Shown: positions 47,436-59,744, counted from the stretch's first letter. The stretch: DNA of 64,000 bases from Methylobacterium durans (GCF_003173715.1 NZ_CP029550.1:2899501-2963500); one strand, 5' to 3'. Made by a program: numbers and translations. Notes: generated by a model from the letters alone, not told the origin.

Positions 47436-48666
47436 GCGGCACCGTCATCGTCGGCGGCGGGCAGGCGGGCTTCCAGGTGGCGGCCTCCCTGCGCGAGGCG
47501 GGCTACGCCGATCCGATCGTCCTCCTCGGCGACGAGCCGGGCCTGCCCTACCAGCGTCCGCCGCTCTCGAAGGCCTATCTCGCCGGCAAGACCGACGCGG
47601 AGGGCCTGAACCTGCGCCCGGCGAGCTACCTCGCCGAGCACTGCATCCTGCACCGGCCGGAGACCCGCGCCGCGCGGATCGAGCGGGACGCGAGGCGCCT
47701 GATCCTGGGGGACGGGGAGAGCCTCCCTTACGACCATCTCGTCCTCGCCACCGGCGCCCGCAACCGCGCGCTTCCGGTGCCGGGCGCGGACTTCGCCGGG
47801 GTGCGCCAGCTCAGGGGCCTCGCGGACGCGGATCACCTCAAGGAGGTGCTCTCCGCGGCCGAGCGGGTCGTCGTGGTGGGTGCGGGCTTCATCGGCCTCG
47901 AATTCGCCGCTGTCGCCGCCGCGCGGGGGCTCGCGGTCACCGTGGTCGAGGCGGCGGGGCGGCCGATGGCGCGGGCGGTCTCGGCCGAGACCGGCGCCTT
48001 CTTCACGGCCGCGCACGAGGATTGGGGCGTCCGCTTCCTGTTCGGGGCCGGCGTCGAGGCGATCCTGGGCGAGGCCGGACGGGCGACCGGGATCCGGCTC
48101 GCGGGGGCACGGAGCTGCCCGCCGACCTCGTCCTCGTCGGCATCGGCGTCGTGCCGAACGCGGAGCTCGCCGCGGAGGCCGGGCTTGCGGTGGCGGACGG
48201 GATCCGCGTCGACGCGACCCTCTCGACCGACGATCCAGCGATCTCGGCGCTCGGCGACTGCGCCCGCTTCCCTTCGCCCTTCGCCCGGGGCCTCACCCCG
48301 GACGGCACCGTGCGCATCGAATCGGTGCAGAACGCGATCGATCAGGCCCGCTGCGTCGCCGGCCGGCTCGCCGGGCGCCCCGCCGCCTACGGCGCCGTAC
48401 CCTGGTTCTGGAGCGACCAGGGCCGCCACAAGCTGCAGATCGCGGGACTGGCGGGGCCGGACGACGCGAGCGTCCCGCGGGGCTCGGGCGACGCCTTCTC
48501 GGTGTTCCGCTTCCGGAACGGGACGCTCCGGGCCGTCGAATCCGTCAACCGGGCCGGCGACCACATGGTCGCCCGCCGCCTCCTCGCTGCGGGGACGCCG
48601 CTGAGCCCCGAGCAGGCGGCCGATCCCGGCTTCGACCTCAAGGCGCTCGCGAGCGCGCGCGCCTGA
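47432..48666 (+). CDS. FAD-dependent ferredoxin/rubredoxin reductase (apparent frameshift)
   Basis: NAD(P)H- and FAD-binding oxidoreductase of the ferredoxin-reductase type. The FAD site is VIVGGGQAGFQVAASLREAGY; YQRPPLSKAYLAGK follows; the NAD site is VVVGAGFIGLEFAAVAAARG; ALGDCARFPS closes the FAD domain, and PWFWSDQGRHKLQIAG is the C-terminal signature. The frame breaks at the G5 run 48103-48107; one added G gives ELPADLVLVGIGVVPNAEL and the normal end at 48666, about 411 residues. GTG start overlaps the LysR stop. Partner protein unknown. Confidence 0.88.
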
Positions 48667-48685
48667 GCCGTCTCCTGAGGCACCT

Positions 48686-48961
48686 TCAGCGGTCGTTCTC
48701 GGTGGTGAGGTCGCCGAGGCGCGTTCCCTCGTCCGGCGCGGCGCGCCGCTCGAGATGCACGCCGGGGCAATCCCCGTTCGTGAAGACGGCGCCCGCCCGC
48801 ATGAGGGCGCTGCGCAGGGCCTCGATCTGCCCCGGCGCCGGGTCGTTCTGGCCCGCCTCGAAGCTGCGCACGAAGGAGACGTCGAGCCCGACCTTGGCCG
48901 CGAGGTCCGCCTCGGACCAGCCGAGGAGGCCGCGCGCCGCCCGCGATTGCGCCGCGCTCAT
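48686..48961 (-). CDS. Small XRE-type helix-turn-helix protein
   Basis: 91 residues from ATG 48961. SAAQSRAARGLLGWSEADLAAKVGLDVSFVRSFEAGQNDPAPGQIEALRSAL is a Cro/C1 helix-turn-helix, and GAVFTNGDCPGVHLE resembles the C-terminal beta segment seen in many small alphaproteobacterial XRE proteins. A longer GTG start at 49030 exists. It is convergent with the reductase (gap 19 bp). Target genes are unknown. Confidence 0.85.
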   Translation of the reverse strand: MSAAQSRAARGLLGWSEADLAAKVGLDVSFVRSFEAGQNDPAPGQIEALRSALMRAGAVFTNGDCPGVHLERRAAPDEGTRLGDLTTENDR

Positions 48962-49347
48962 GGAGGCCCCGACATGGCCGCTCTGCTGACCCTCGTCCGA
49001 TCCGGTCACGATGCTTCTCCTCACGCGCACAGCCGTCGCGCGGCCGCATCCTCCCGCGCCCGCGCCGTCCTCGACAACGGCCGAGGCGGCGCGATCGTTT
49101 CCCGCGGATCGGGATCTCGCGCGCTTCCTCCGGCGCGCGGTTTTCCGGGGGACGGGTGAAAAGCCGCCCTTTCCCTCTGCTTGACCATATTTGTGCTGAA
49201 ATCTTATCGGATGGGGCCTCTCGCACGTCTCGGAAACGGGGCTTCGGCCCGGCGCGACCAGCGCCCGTCGGCGTGCAGCGGAACCGGCGCCGAGCCGGTC
49301 CGGGAGCGAGAAACCACGCGATGCACGCGAGAGATGGGGGCCAGACC
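48962..49347. other. Intergenic region between the XRE gene and the META-domain gene
   Basis: 386 bp without a supportable gene. It holds a good promoter at 49181-49209 reading towards the META-domain gene. Confidence 0.6.
49181..49209 (+). promoter_or_regulatory. Putative sigma-70 promoter before the META-domain gene
   Basis: TTGACC (49181-49186) and TTATCG (49204-49209) are exactly 17 bp apart in a short AT-richer pocket. The gene starts about 140 bp later. Confidence 0.5.
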
Positions 49348-49851
49348 ATGAGAGCGATTTGGATCGCCGCGCTGGCCTGCGCCGTCGCGGCCGGGGCGAC
49401 GGCCACGGCTACGGACGCGCAGGCTCAGGGTGTGACCGGCTTCGGCAAGGCGAACCGCCGGCCGGGCGGGGAGGAGAAGCAGCCGCAATACATCCCGTCC
49501 GCGAAGCCGACCGAGAAGATCTTCCCGCTCGACGCGACCTGGACGGCGGTGAGCCTCAACGGCAAGTCCTTCGGCGGCCTCGACCGCCCGAGCTTCATCA
49601 TCGACAAGCAGTACCGCGCCCGCGGCTACGGCGGCTGCAACACCTTCGCGGCCACCGCCTTCCCCCTGCGCGAGCAGCACCTCGCGGTGGGTCCGCTCGC
49701 GATCACCAAGAAGTCCTGCGAGAAGGGCCTCTCGGCCGTCGAGCAGAGCTTCTTCCTGGCGCTGCGCACCGCGGGCGCCTGGGACATCGTCGGCTCCCAG
49801 CTCGTGATCAAGAGCCAGAACGGCGAGCTGCGCCTGGAGCGCTCGCTCTGA
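49348..49851 (+). CDS. META-domain secreted protein (HslJ-like)
   Basis: 167 residues. A signal peptide (RAIWIAALACAVAAGATATATDAQA) is followed by a META/HslJ domain: LDATWTAVSLNGKSFGG, RARGYGGCNTFAATAFPL, a conserved cysteine at SCEKG and a C-terminal QLVIKSQNGELRLER. These periplasmic or outer-membrane domains have been tied to heat and antibiotic tolerance but lack a known activity. I prefer ATG 49348 because it puts the signal peptide at the start; ATG 49321 is in frame. Confidence 0.8.
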   Translation: MRAIWIAALACAVAAGATATATDAQAQGVTGFGKANRRPGGEEKQPQYIPSAKPTEKIFPLDATWTAVSLNGKSFGGLDRPSFIIDKQYRARGYGGCNTFAATAFPLREQHLAVGPLAITKKSCEKGLSAVEQSFFLALRTAGAWDIVGSQLVIKSQNGELRLERSL

Positions 49852-49976
49852 GGCCCGCGACTTAAGCGGCCGTTGACCACGTTCGACGGTCGTCCGCCCT
49901 GACCCCTCGGGGATTCACCGGGGCTTGAGGCCCGGCGGTGCCTGCTTCGTCCCGAGCGAGGGACGAAGGCAGCCGC

Positions 49977-50153
49977 ATGCGTCAGATCATCGGGTTCCGG
50001 GCCGACGCGGCCGTCGAGCGGCCGCACGCGCGGGTGGATCTGCGCTATAGCGCGCCGGCCTCCCTCCATCCGGGCGCGGCCTGGATCGCGGCCGGCACGA
50101 CCCTGCTCGGCACCCTCGCGCTCCTCGGCCTGCGCCTCGGATTCCTGCCCTGA
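49977..50153 (+). CDS. Possible small membrane protein (58 residues)
   Basis: ATG 49977 with GAAGG a few bases upstream. Ends in a probable membrane helix ([23 protein letters not shown]). No family recognised. Weak but plausible, since the hydrophobic end is orderly and there is room for it between two other genes. Confidence 0.35.
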   Translation: MRQIIGFRADAAVERPHARVDLRYSAPASLHPGAAWIAAGTTLLGTLALLGLRLGFLP

Positions 50154-50383
50154 GCCCGGAGTCCGGCCGCCGACCGGGTCCGGAATTCAACCTCCTTCCG
50201 CGATCCCGAAAACCGCCCGGCGCCGCCCGTCGGAGGGCTATGCGCGCCCGTAAATCACGTCGCAAGACTGTGAATTACAAGGTACCTCGACGCGTTCCGG
50301 GAATTCGGCTACGCGTCGGCTCTGACGGCAGACGCCGCCCGCTCGCGGCGTTCATCGCGAACATTGCCGCTCAGGAGACATCC

Positions 50384-51361
<978 letters not shown>

Positions 51362-51369
51362 CGGAAAGC

Positions 51370-51394
51370 CGGGCCCGGCCCCGCGCCGGGCCCG
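51370..51394 (+). terminator. Hairpin after cysK
   Basis: CGGGCCCGG (51370-51378) and CCGGGCCCG (51386-51394) form a 9-bp stem with a 7-nt loop, nine bases past the stop codon. No T-run. Confidence 0.5.
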
Positions 51395-51482
51395 CCACCC
51401 GCGGATTGCGCCCGGGGACGCAACCCCTCAGGGCCGCTGCCGGTTGTCCCGCCACATGCGCAGGATCAGCCGGAGGATGGCC

Positions 51483-51812
51483 ATGACGGACCAGGACCGC
51501 GACCGCGAGTCGCTCAAGGATTTCGACGCCTACGCCGACCGCAACGGCCAGGATCTCGGGGGCGATTCCCCTCTCGACGTCGGCGTGCCGAGCCGGACGC
51601 AGCGCGACCTGCGCAGCGATCCCTCCGGCGAGGCCGAGAGCGCGCGGCTCGCGAGCGGCTTCCCGCGCCAGGACGCCACCGACGCGACGGAGGCCGAGAC
51701 GCCGCCCGAGAACCTGCGCCGCATCCGCGGCGACGGCGACACCCCGTCCGCGACCGACGAGGCGATCGACCGCGCCACGGCGGCGGTGGGCCAGGACGAC
51801 GGGAAGCGCTGA
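51483..51812 (+). CDS. Small hydrophilic, disordered protein 1
   Basis: 109 residues from ATG 51483 (CGGAGG six bases before). The composition is D, R, E, S, T and G with almost no hydrophobic residues, so it is likely intrinsically disordered. No domain recognised. TGATG overlap with the next gene shows they are translated as a pair. Together with the next two genes it forms a run of hydrophilin-like proteins that might act in stress protection, an inference from composition only. Confidence 0.65.
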   Translation: MTDQDRDRESLKDFDAYADRNGQDLGGDSPLDVGVPSRTQRDLRSDPSGEAESARLASGFPRQDATDATEAETPPENLRRIRGDGDTPSATDEAIDRATAAVGQDDGKR

Positions 51813-52138
51813 TGGGCGGCGACAGCATCCCGACCGAGACCGTCACCCGCAAGCCCGACGCCGATGTCGGCAGCCCCGGCGGCCCGCCCGCCGGCGGCGG
51901 CCGCCAGACGGACCAGCAGGCCGCGATCACCCGGACCGAGGCGGGCGGCCGGTCCGATGCCGAGCGCAAGCAGGGGTGGGAGACGGCCGGCGGCGAGCCC
52001 GGCCGCGCCCCGCCGACGCCCGGCGGTTCCTCGGCGGGCCATTCCGACCAGCAGGCCTCCCGCGGCCCGGACGCGGACCGGAAGGTCGCGGGCGGCGGCT
52101 CGGTCTACGAGCGCGCGCCCGATCGCGGCGGGCGCTGA
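51812..52138 (+). CDS. Small hydrophilic, disordered protein 2
   Basis: 108 residues, glycine-, proline- and charge-rich, with the tripeptide DQQ twice (QTDQQAA and HSDQQAS), suggesting an internal duplication. No membrane or signal segment. The start overlaps the stop of the preceding gene. Family unknown. Confidence 0.6.
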   Translation: MGGDSIPTETVTRKPDADVGSPGGPPAGGGRQTDQQAAITRTEAGGRSDAERKQGWETAGGEPGRAPPTPGGSSAGHSDQQASRGPDADRKVAGGGSVYERAPDRGGR

Positions 52139-52162
52139 CGCGAGCACGCGGAGGGGACGGCG

Positions 52163-52339
52163 ATGGGTGACGACAGGCGCGACGACGATCGCGAGGCCGC
52201 CGACAGGCCGAAGGGCAAGCCCGCCAACATCGCGCCGGACGCGGTGAAGGACCCGAACGAGAAGACCGAGGGCAAGCCGGGCCTCGGCGGCGGAGGCGGC
52301 TCGCAATCCGAGGACGAGACGGATCCGGGCAGCGGCTGA
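52163..52339 (+). CDS. Small hydrophilic, disordered protein 3
   Basis: 58 residues: begins MGDDRRDDDREAADRPKGK, continues with PDAVKDPNEKTEGKPG and ends in a glycine/serine/acidic tail. GAGGGGACGG just upstream is a good ribosome site. Third member of the same unit, 24 bp after gene 2. No known family. It is short enough to be missed by automatic calling. Confidence 0.55.
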   Translation: MGDDRRDDDREAADRPKGKPANIAPDAVKDPNEKTEGKPGLGGGGGSQSEDETDPGSG

Positions 52340-52371
52340 GGGGTCCTCACGGCGCGCCGAGGCGCGAGGCC

Positions 52372-52394
52372 GCCGTCCCGGAGGCCGGGACGGC
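52372..52394. terminator. Bidirectional terminator between convergent genes
   Basis: GCCGTCCCGG (52372-52381) and CCGGGACGGC (52385-52394) form a perfect 10-bp stem with a three-base loop, between the small-protein unit and typA, which meet here. Confidence 0.65.
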
Positions 52395-52406
52395 GAGAGG
52401 CCGAGC

Positions 52407-54233
<1,827 letters not shown>

Positions 54234-54395
54234 GGGGTATCCGAAGCGGGTAGAACCCGTCACGGGGCGGGCCGCAGAGGGCGGCCGGCCACGCCGGGTA
54301 CGGGTTCGAGCTGTTGCGTTGCAATAGAAGGTGCGGGCGCATCCGGCAAGGGCCGTCCGCGCGGAAGGCACCCGGCCGGAGGGGCGGGGCCGCGC

Positions 54396-54743
54396 CTATC
54401 CCTTCAGCGCGAAGGGCAGGGCGACGAGCGCGAGCGGCAGCGCGGCGAGCGCGGCCGGACGCAGCCATTGGGGCCGGTAGGACAGGAGCGCGACGACGAG
54501 GAGCGCGGCTCCGGTGAGCGCCCCGATCCACTGCACCGGCCCGAAATTCCAGCCCTCGAACGCCACGGCGGCGGCGAACGAGACGGCGATGCCCGCCCAG
54601 CCCGCGAGCCGCAGGGCCCGGGCGCGCGCCTTCGGCGCGCGGGCCAGGAAGGCGTCGCGGTGGTGCCGGTCGAGGCTCAGCGCCAGCGCTGCGAGCGAGG
54701 CGAAGCTCAGGGCGAGGTTGAGGGCGAGGACGAGGGGGGTCAT
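54396..54743 (-). CDS. DUF3325 small membrane protein
   Basis: 115 residues with three or four membrane helices (LVLALNLALSFASLAALALSL, LAGWAGIAVSFAAAVAFEGW, WIGALTGAALLVVALLSY, LAALPLALVALPF). It is the third gene of the usual DUF3649-PepSY-DUF3325 trio, which goes with siderophore receptors. Its ATG overlaps the PepSY stop codon (ATGA). Biochemical role unknown. Confidence 0.75.
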   Translation of the reverse strand: MTPLVLALNLALSFASLAALALSLDRHHRDAFLARAPKARARALRLAGWAGIAVSFAAAVAFEGWNFGPVQWIGALTGAALLVVALLSYRPQWLRPAALAALPLALVALPFALKG

Positions 54744-56341
54744 GCGCGTCGCCTGATCTCGGCGCCCGCCGCGTTCCGCGCCTGCGGGGCGGCCTGGGGC
54801 GCGCGTTGCGCGGCCGGGCGGGTGGTGGGGAGCGGTTCGGCGGTGCCGGCCCGGCGCGGCGCCCGGCCGGCGCGGTAGGATGCGGCGGCGAGGAGGAGGC
54901 CGATCGCCAGCATCGCGGCGTCGAAGCCGAGGAAGCGGGCCTCGCCGTCGAAGGGGTGCTGCCCGGTCGTCAGCGCGCTGACGACCGGCACCGCGAGGAA
55001 CAGGAGGCTCGCCAGCCCGAACGCCTCGCGCCAGGCGGCGCGGCGGGGCCGCAGCAGGCCGGCCAGCACGACGCAGATCCAGGCCCCGAAGAACAGCCGC
55101 ACCTCCAGGTCGCCCCGGCCGGCGATGCCGACCGGCAGCAGGCGATTGGCCAGGAAGTAGACCGCGAGCCCGACCGGCAGGCCCGCAACCGTACCGATGT
55201 TGAGGGCGCGCACGAAGCGGTAGCCGAGGCCCGGCCGCTCGGCGGGCTTCGGCAGCCGGGCGACCGTCCAGAGCACGAGCCCGGTCCCGATCGTCGCGGC
55301 GCCCATCAGGCCGCACAGGAAGAACAGGGCCTTGAGCCACGGCCCCGCGAAATGCGCTTCGTGCAGGCCGACGAAGGCGGCCGAGATCTGGGTCGCTGGC
55401 TTCGCGGTTCCGGTCGCGCCGAGTTCCGCCCCGCTGGCCCCGTCGAAGGCGATCTGCGGGTGGATATGCGCGAGACCGTGCGGCTCCTCGAAGATCGCCA
55501 CGATCGTCGCGGCCGCGTCGCCCGGATTGTACACGGCGACGTGCTCCAGGGTCTCCGGGACGCGCCCCTGGGCCTGCGCCACGAGGGGGGCGAGCGAGAC
55601 GAGGCCGCCCGGCTTGCCCGCGGGCGCGCGGACCTCCGGCATCAGCTGGGACTCGACGAAGAAGCGGATCTCGTCGCCCTTGTAGGCCGCGGTCACGCCC
55701 CAGGGCACGTACATCAGCGCGAAGGTGACGACGCCGGTATAGGCGATCATCAGGTGGAAGGGCAGCGCCAGCACGCCGGTGACGTTGTGCGCGTCGAGCC
55801 AGCCGCGCTGGGCCGACTTGTCCCGCCGGAAGGTGAAGAAATCCGCGAAGATGCGCCGGTGCGTGACGATGCCGGAGACGAGCGAGACGAGCAGGATCAT
55901 GGCGCAGAGGCCGACGATCCAGCGCCCCCAGAGCGGGGGCATGTTGAGCTCGAAATGGAAGCGGTAGAGGAAGTCGCCGCCCCGCGTGTCCCGGGCCGCC
56001 GTCGGCGCGCCGGTCGCAGGGTCGAGGAGCGCGTTGTGGAACGGGCCGGCGAGGTCCTTCCACCAATGCACCTCGATCAACGGCTTGTCGGGCTGCGGCA
56101 GGGCGATGAACCAGGCCATCGCGTCCGGCCCCTTGGCCTTCAGGAAATCCGCTCCGAGATCGGCCGCCCGGCCGGCATCGAACGTCGCCCCGGCCTGCAG
56201 TTCCGGCCGCATCCAGGCCGAGATCTCGGTTCGGTAATAGGTCGCCGTGCCGGTGACGAAGACCGCGAACAGCACCCAGCCGACCACGAGGCCGGACCAG
56301 GTGTGCAGCCACGCCATCGACTGGCGGAATCCCTGTCTCAT
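54740..56341 (-). CDS. PepSY-associated membrane protein (siderophore reductase-like)
   Basis: 533 residues, at least four membrane segments. The start [26 protein letters not shown], the H-rich FHFELNM segment, [18 protein letters not shown] and [21 protein letters not shown] are typical of PepSY_TM proteins. Related inner-membrane proteins reduce ferric siderophores, with histidines positioned as heme or metal ligands. It lies between DUF3649 and DUF3325. A TonB receptor gene, often upstream, is absent here. Confidence 0.88.
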   Translation of the reverse strand: MRQGFRQSMAWLHTWSGLVVGWVLFAVFVTGTATYYRTEISAWMRPELQAGATFDAGRAADLGADFLKAKGPDAMAWFIALPQPDKPLIEVHWWKDLAGPFHNALLDPATGAPTAARDTRGGDFLYRFHFELNMPPLWGRWIVGLCAMILLVSLVSGIVTHRRIFADFFTFRRDKSAQRGWLDAHNVTGVLALPFHLMIAYTGVVTFALMYVPWGVTAAYKGDEIRFFVESQLMPEVRAPAGKPGGLVSLAPLVAQAQGRVPETLEHVAVYNPGDAAATIVAIFEEPHGLAHIHPQIAFDGASGAELGATGTAKPATQISAAFVGLHEAHFAGPWLKALFFLCGLMGAATIGTGLVLWTVARLPKPAERPGLGYRFVRALNIGTVAGLPVGLAVYFLANRLLPVGIAGRGDLEVRLFFGAWICVVLAGLLRPRRAAWREAFGLASLLFLAVPVVSALTTGQHPFDGEARFLGFDAAMLAIGLLLAAASYRAGRAPRRAGTAEPLPTTRPAAQRAPQAAPQARNAAGAEIRRRA

Positions 56342-56378
56342 GCTGCCCGCCCCCCGCGCGGCGCCGCGCGCGCGCCGC

Positions 56379-56678
56379 TCATGCCTGCCCCTGGACGAGC
56401 AAGAGCCCGCCGCCGAGGAGCAGGCACAGGCCCCCGAGGCCGAGGACCGCCCGCCCGAGGGAGCGGGCGGCGAACACGTAGACCACCGCCGCGACCATGA
56501 CGGCGAAGCTCGGCAGGGTCGCGGCCGCGACCGCCTCGGCCCGGGTGAGGGGCAGGGTGAGCGAGAGGAGCGCCGTCAGAAGCGCCGCGAGCCCGTAGCC
56601 GCCGAACGCCGCCAGCAGAACGCGGCCGGCAACGTTCGCCCGGTAGGCGAAACCCAGTCCCTCGTGACGTTGGCCCAT
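56379..56678 (-). CDS. DUF3649 small membrane protein
   Basis: 99 residues with three membrane helices ([58 protein letters not shown]). First gene of the trio with PepSY and DUF3325, 37 bp upstream of the PepSY gene. The [14 protein letters not shown] segment is typical of the family. Role in iron uptake is inferred from context. Confidence 0.75.
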   Translation of the reverse strand: MGQRHEGLGFAYRANVAGRVLLAAFGGYGLAALLTALLSLTLPLTRAEAVAAATLPSFAVMVAAVVYVFAARSLGRAVLGLGGLCLLLGGGLLLVQGQA

Positions 56679-57021
56679 CGGCAAGCCTGTGATTGTCGCG
56701 CCGGTTCCGCGCGCCGGAAAGCATTCGTCGAAGATATGCGAAAGGGCAGTAGCAAGACGGCGCTCGTTGCCGCAACATCTATGTTTCGGAATCATTCCAA
56801 TATGAAAATCGGGATTAAAAACAGATCTGTACTTGAACATGTCCCGCCCCGCCGGCGGCAGCGCCGCGCGCCCGCGATCCGCAGGACATCGGCCGGTTCG
56901 CGCCATGCCCGCTTGAGCCCGGCGGGTGGGGAGCCTAATCCTGGCAGGCGCCATCGCTTCGCCCCGTCGGGTCACGGCGCGCCGCCACCTCCGTTCCCCT
57001 GGCCCATTCCCTGGCATTCCC
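56679..57021. other. Divergent region between the DUF3649 operon and the first minC
   Basis: 343 bp with no gene. An AT-richer pocket around 56780-56835 contains a palindrome GGAAT-C-ATTCC (56788-56798), a possible iron-regulator operator for the DUF3649 unit, but it matches no consensus I can name with certainty. Confidence 0.4.
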
Positions 57022-57743
57022 GTGACCGAGCCCGCGCCCCGCCCCCCGATCCGCTTCCGTGGCCGTTCCTTCATGGCCATGGTCCTCGCGCCGACGCTGC
57101 CCGTCGCCGAATGGCTCGCCGACCTCGACGCGCTGGCCCGGCGCTCGCCGGCCTTCTTCTCGGGGCGGCCGGTGATCCTCGACGTCTCGGGCCTCGGGCT
57201 CGATCGGGCGGCGCTCGCCGGGCTCGTGGCGGATCTCGGGACCCGCGACATCGCGATCCTCGGCATCGAGGGCGCGGGCGCCGGCATCCTCGGCGAGGGC
57301 CTGCCCCCGCCGCTCTCGGGCGGGCGCCCGGCGGCCGACATCGCGGCGCCCGACCCGGCCGCGCCCGATCCGGCCGCGTCCGCTCCGCCCCCGCCGAGGC
57401 GCCGGCCGTGCCGACGCGATCGCTGATCCTCGACACGCCGGTCCGCTCGGGGCAGGCGATCCTGCATCTCGAGGGCGACATCACGGTGATGGGCTCGGTG
57501 GCCTCCGGCGCCGAGGTGATCGCGGGGGGCTCGATCCACGTCTACGGCACCCTGCGCGGCCGGGCGATCGCGGGCGCGGCCGGCAACCCGCAGGCGCGCA
57601 TCTACTGCCGCCGCTTCGAGCCCGAGCTCATCGCCATCGACGGTCTCTATCGAACCGCCGACGACCTCGGCCCGACCCTGCGGGGCCAAGCCATCGAGGC
57701 CCGGCTCGTCGAGGACGCGATCAAGGTGACGAAGCTCGACTGA
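57022..57743 (+). CDS. minC: Septum inhibitor MinC, first copy (apparent frameshift)
   Basis: MinC blocks FtsZ assembly near the poles together with MinD. The N-terminal MinC domain ([15 protein letters not shown]...[16 protein letters not shown]) and the C-terminal beta-helix ([48 protein letters not shown]) are both present but in different frames. One C added to the C5 run 57388-57392 joins them, giving about 240 residues ending at 57743. It lies 480 bp upstream of a second, intact minC. Either a sequencing error in a working paralogue, or a decaying duplicate. Confidence 0.85.
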
Positions 57744-58223
57744 GCGCGCGGCCGGCCGCGCGCGCCGCCATTCCCCGTACCTGTCTCAAATCGGCCACAG
57801 CGGGCGTCCCGCGGCGGCACGATGCGTTAACGGATGCCGGCCTGCCGGGCCGCGCGGGGCCGTCCGCGCAAGCTTCGTCCAAGGATCCGCGGATCACCAT
57901 CCGGACGTTCGACAATGGAACGGGCTCCGCGCTCGGATATCGGTGCGAGATTCGCGCTGCTGCTTGGACCAAAACGAGACGCGGTATCGAAGTGTACACT
58001 GCGTCTGCATCGGTGCGAGGAAGGCATTACTCGTTCGCATCGAAGATCAACGAACGTTCGGATCCTTCCTTCTGCGCGTCGTCATCGGGCTTCGGGGGCG
58101 CCGAAATAGGCCGGAGCGCGACTTTTGAGCGTTTTCTGCGCTGCTTTAACGGACGATCGAAAATCTTAACCCTTCGGTAACCATATCGACCGTCAATGGT
58201 CCGGTAAGGAATCGTTCACCGCC
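57744..58223. other. Gap between the two minC genes with CtrA-like sites
   Basis: 480 bp without a supportable gene. GC falls towards the right; a TTAAC half site (58146-58150) and a near-consensus CtrA box (58166-58182) lie just before the second minC. Confidence 0.6.
58166..58182 (+). promoter_or_regulatory. CtrA-like box upstream of minC-minD-minE
   Basis: TTAA-CCCTTCG-GTAACC matches TTAA-N7-TTAAC with one mismatch. It is 41 bp before the second minC start, next to another TTAAC at 58146. Confidence 0.45.
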
Positions 58224-58916
58224 GTGACCAGCCAGACTCCTCCCCGCCGAACTCTTCCGCTGCGTGGCCGAGCCTTCAAGGCCCTGGCCCTGGCACCCGA
58301 GACGCCGCTGGCCGAATGGCTCGCCGATCTCGATGCCGCGCTGAAGCGCTCCCCGACGCTCTTCGATGGCCGCGCGGTCATCCTCGACGTCGCGGCGCTC
58401 AAGCCCGGCAAGGACGACCTGCAGGCGCTGCTCACCGACCTCGGGCAGCGCCGCATCAAGATCCTCGGCGTCGAGGGGGCTGAACCCGCCGCGATGCCGG
58501 GCGACCGGCCTCCGCTGCTCGTCGGCGGACGCCCGGTCGACACCGTCGAGATCCCGGAAATCCCGGGCGAGCCCGAGGCGCCGTCCTCGACCTCGCTGAT
58601 GATCGAGGGATCGGTCCGCTCGGGCCAGTCCATCGTGCACCCGACCGGGGACGTCACCGTGATGGGCTCGGTCTCCTCCGGGGCCGAGATCCTCGCCGGC
58701 GGCTCCATCCATGTCTACGGCGCGCTGCGCGGACGGGCCATCGCCGGCGCCGCCCGCAACCCGCGCGCCCGCATCCTCTGCCGCAAGTTCGAGCCCGAAC
58801 TCCTCGGCATCGATCGCTTCGTCCGCACGGCCGAAGAGATCGGCACCAGCCTGCGCGGGCGCCCCGCGCAGATCTGGCTCGATGGCGGCGCAATCAGAAT
58901 GGCAAGTTTGGATTAA
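58224..58916 (+). CDS. minC: Septum inhibitor MinC, second copy
   Basis: 230 residues, intact. [35 protein letters not shown] is the N-terminal FtsZ-binding domain; a proline/glutamate linker follows, then the beta-helical MinD-binding domain ([45 protein letters not shown]). It is the copy directly linked to minD (12-bp gap) and minE, so it is the one most likely to work in the Min oscillator. GTG start with AAGGA upstream. Confidence 0.94.
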   Translation: MTSQTPPRRTLPLRGRAFKALALAPETPLAEWLADLDAALKRSPTLFDGRAVILDVAALKPGKDDLQALLTDLGQRRIKILGVEGAEPAAMPGDRPPLLVGGRPVDTVEIPEIPGEPEAPSSTSLMIEGSVRSGQSIVHPTGDVTVMGSVSSGAEILAGGSIHVYGALRGRAIAGAARNPRARILCRKFEPELLGIDRFVRTAEEIGTSLRGRPAQIWLDGGAIRMASLD

Positions 58917-58928
58917 GGAGTCACGAGA

Positions 58929-59744
58929 ATGTCCAAGGTTCTCGTCGTCACATCGGGCAAGGGCGGCGTCGGTAAGACGACCACCACGGCGGCGCTCGGT
59001 GCCGCCATCGCGCAGAGCGGCAAGAGCGTCTGCGTCGTCGACTTCGACGTCGGCCTGCGCAATCTCGACCTCGTCATGGGGGCCGAGCGTCGGGTCGTCT
59101 ACGACCTCATCAACGTGGTCAACGGCGACGCCAAGCTGCCGCAGGCGCTGATCCGCGACAAGCGGCTCGACAGCCTCTCGCTGCTGCCGGCCTCCCAGAC
59201 CCGCGACAAGGACGCGCTCACCGACGCGGGCGTCGCCCGGGTCATGGAGGAATTGCGCGAGAAGTTCGACTGGGTGATCTGCGACTCGCCCGCCGGCATC
59301 GAGCGCGGTGCGACGCTGGCCATGCGCCACGCGGACGTCGCCGTGGTGGTGACGAACCCCGAGGTCTCCTCGGTGCGCGACTCCGACCGCATCATCGGCC
59401 TGCTCGACTCGAAGACGATCCGGGCCGAGAAGGGCGAGACCATCGACAAGCACCTCATCCTGACTCGCTACGACCCCACCCGGGCCGACCGCGGCGACAT
59501 GCTGAAGGTGGACGACGTGCTCGAGATCCTCTCGATCCCGCTGCTCGCCATCATCCCGGAGAGCGAGGAAGTGCTGCGCGCCTCGAACGTCGGCTGCCCG
59601 GTGACCCTCAACAACCCGCTCTCGGCGCCCGCCCGCGCCTACACCGACGCGGTCCGCCGACTCAACGGCGAGACGGTGCCGATGAGCGTGCCCAGCGAGC
59701 GCAAGTCCTTCCTCGGCAAGATCTTCACACGGAGGGCGGCATGA
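58929..59744 (+). CDS. minD: Septum site-determining ATPase MinD
   Basis: 271 residues. Membrane-binding ATPase that carries MinC and is released by MinE. The deviant Walker A KGGVGKTTTTAAL, VDFDVGLRNLDLVMGAE, CDSPAGIERGA and the C-terminal amphipathic helix (KSFLGKIFTRRA) are all there. AAGGAG precedes the start. It overlaps minE by an ATGA. Confidence 0.97.
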   Translation: MSKVLVVTSGKGGVGKTTTTAALGAAIAQSGKSVCVVDFDVGLRNLDLVMGAERRVVYDLINVVNGDAKLPQALIRDKRLDSLSLLPASQTRDKDALTDAGVARVMEELREKFDWVICDSPAGIERGATLAMRHADVAVVVTNPEVSSVRDSDRIIGLLDSKTIRAEKGETIDKHLILTRYDPTRADRGDMLKVDDVLEILSIPLLAIIPESEEVLRASNVGCPVTLNNPLSAPARAYTDAVRRLNGETVPMSVPSERKSFLGKIFTRRAA

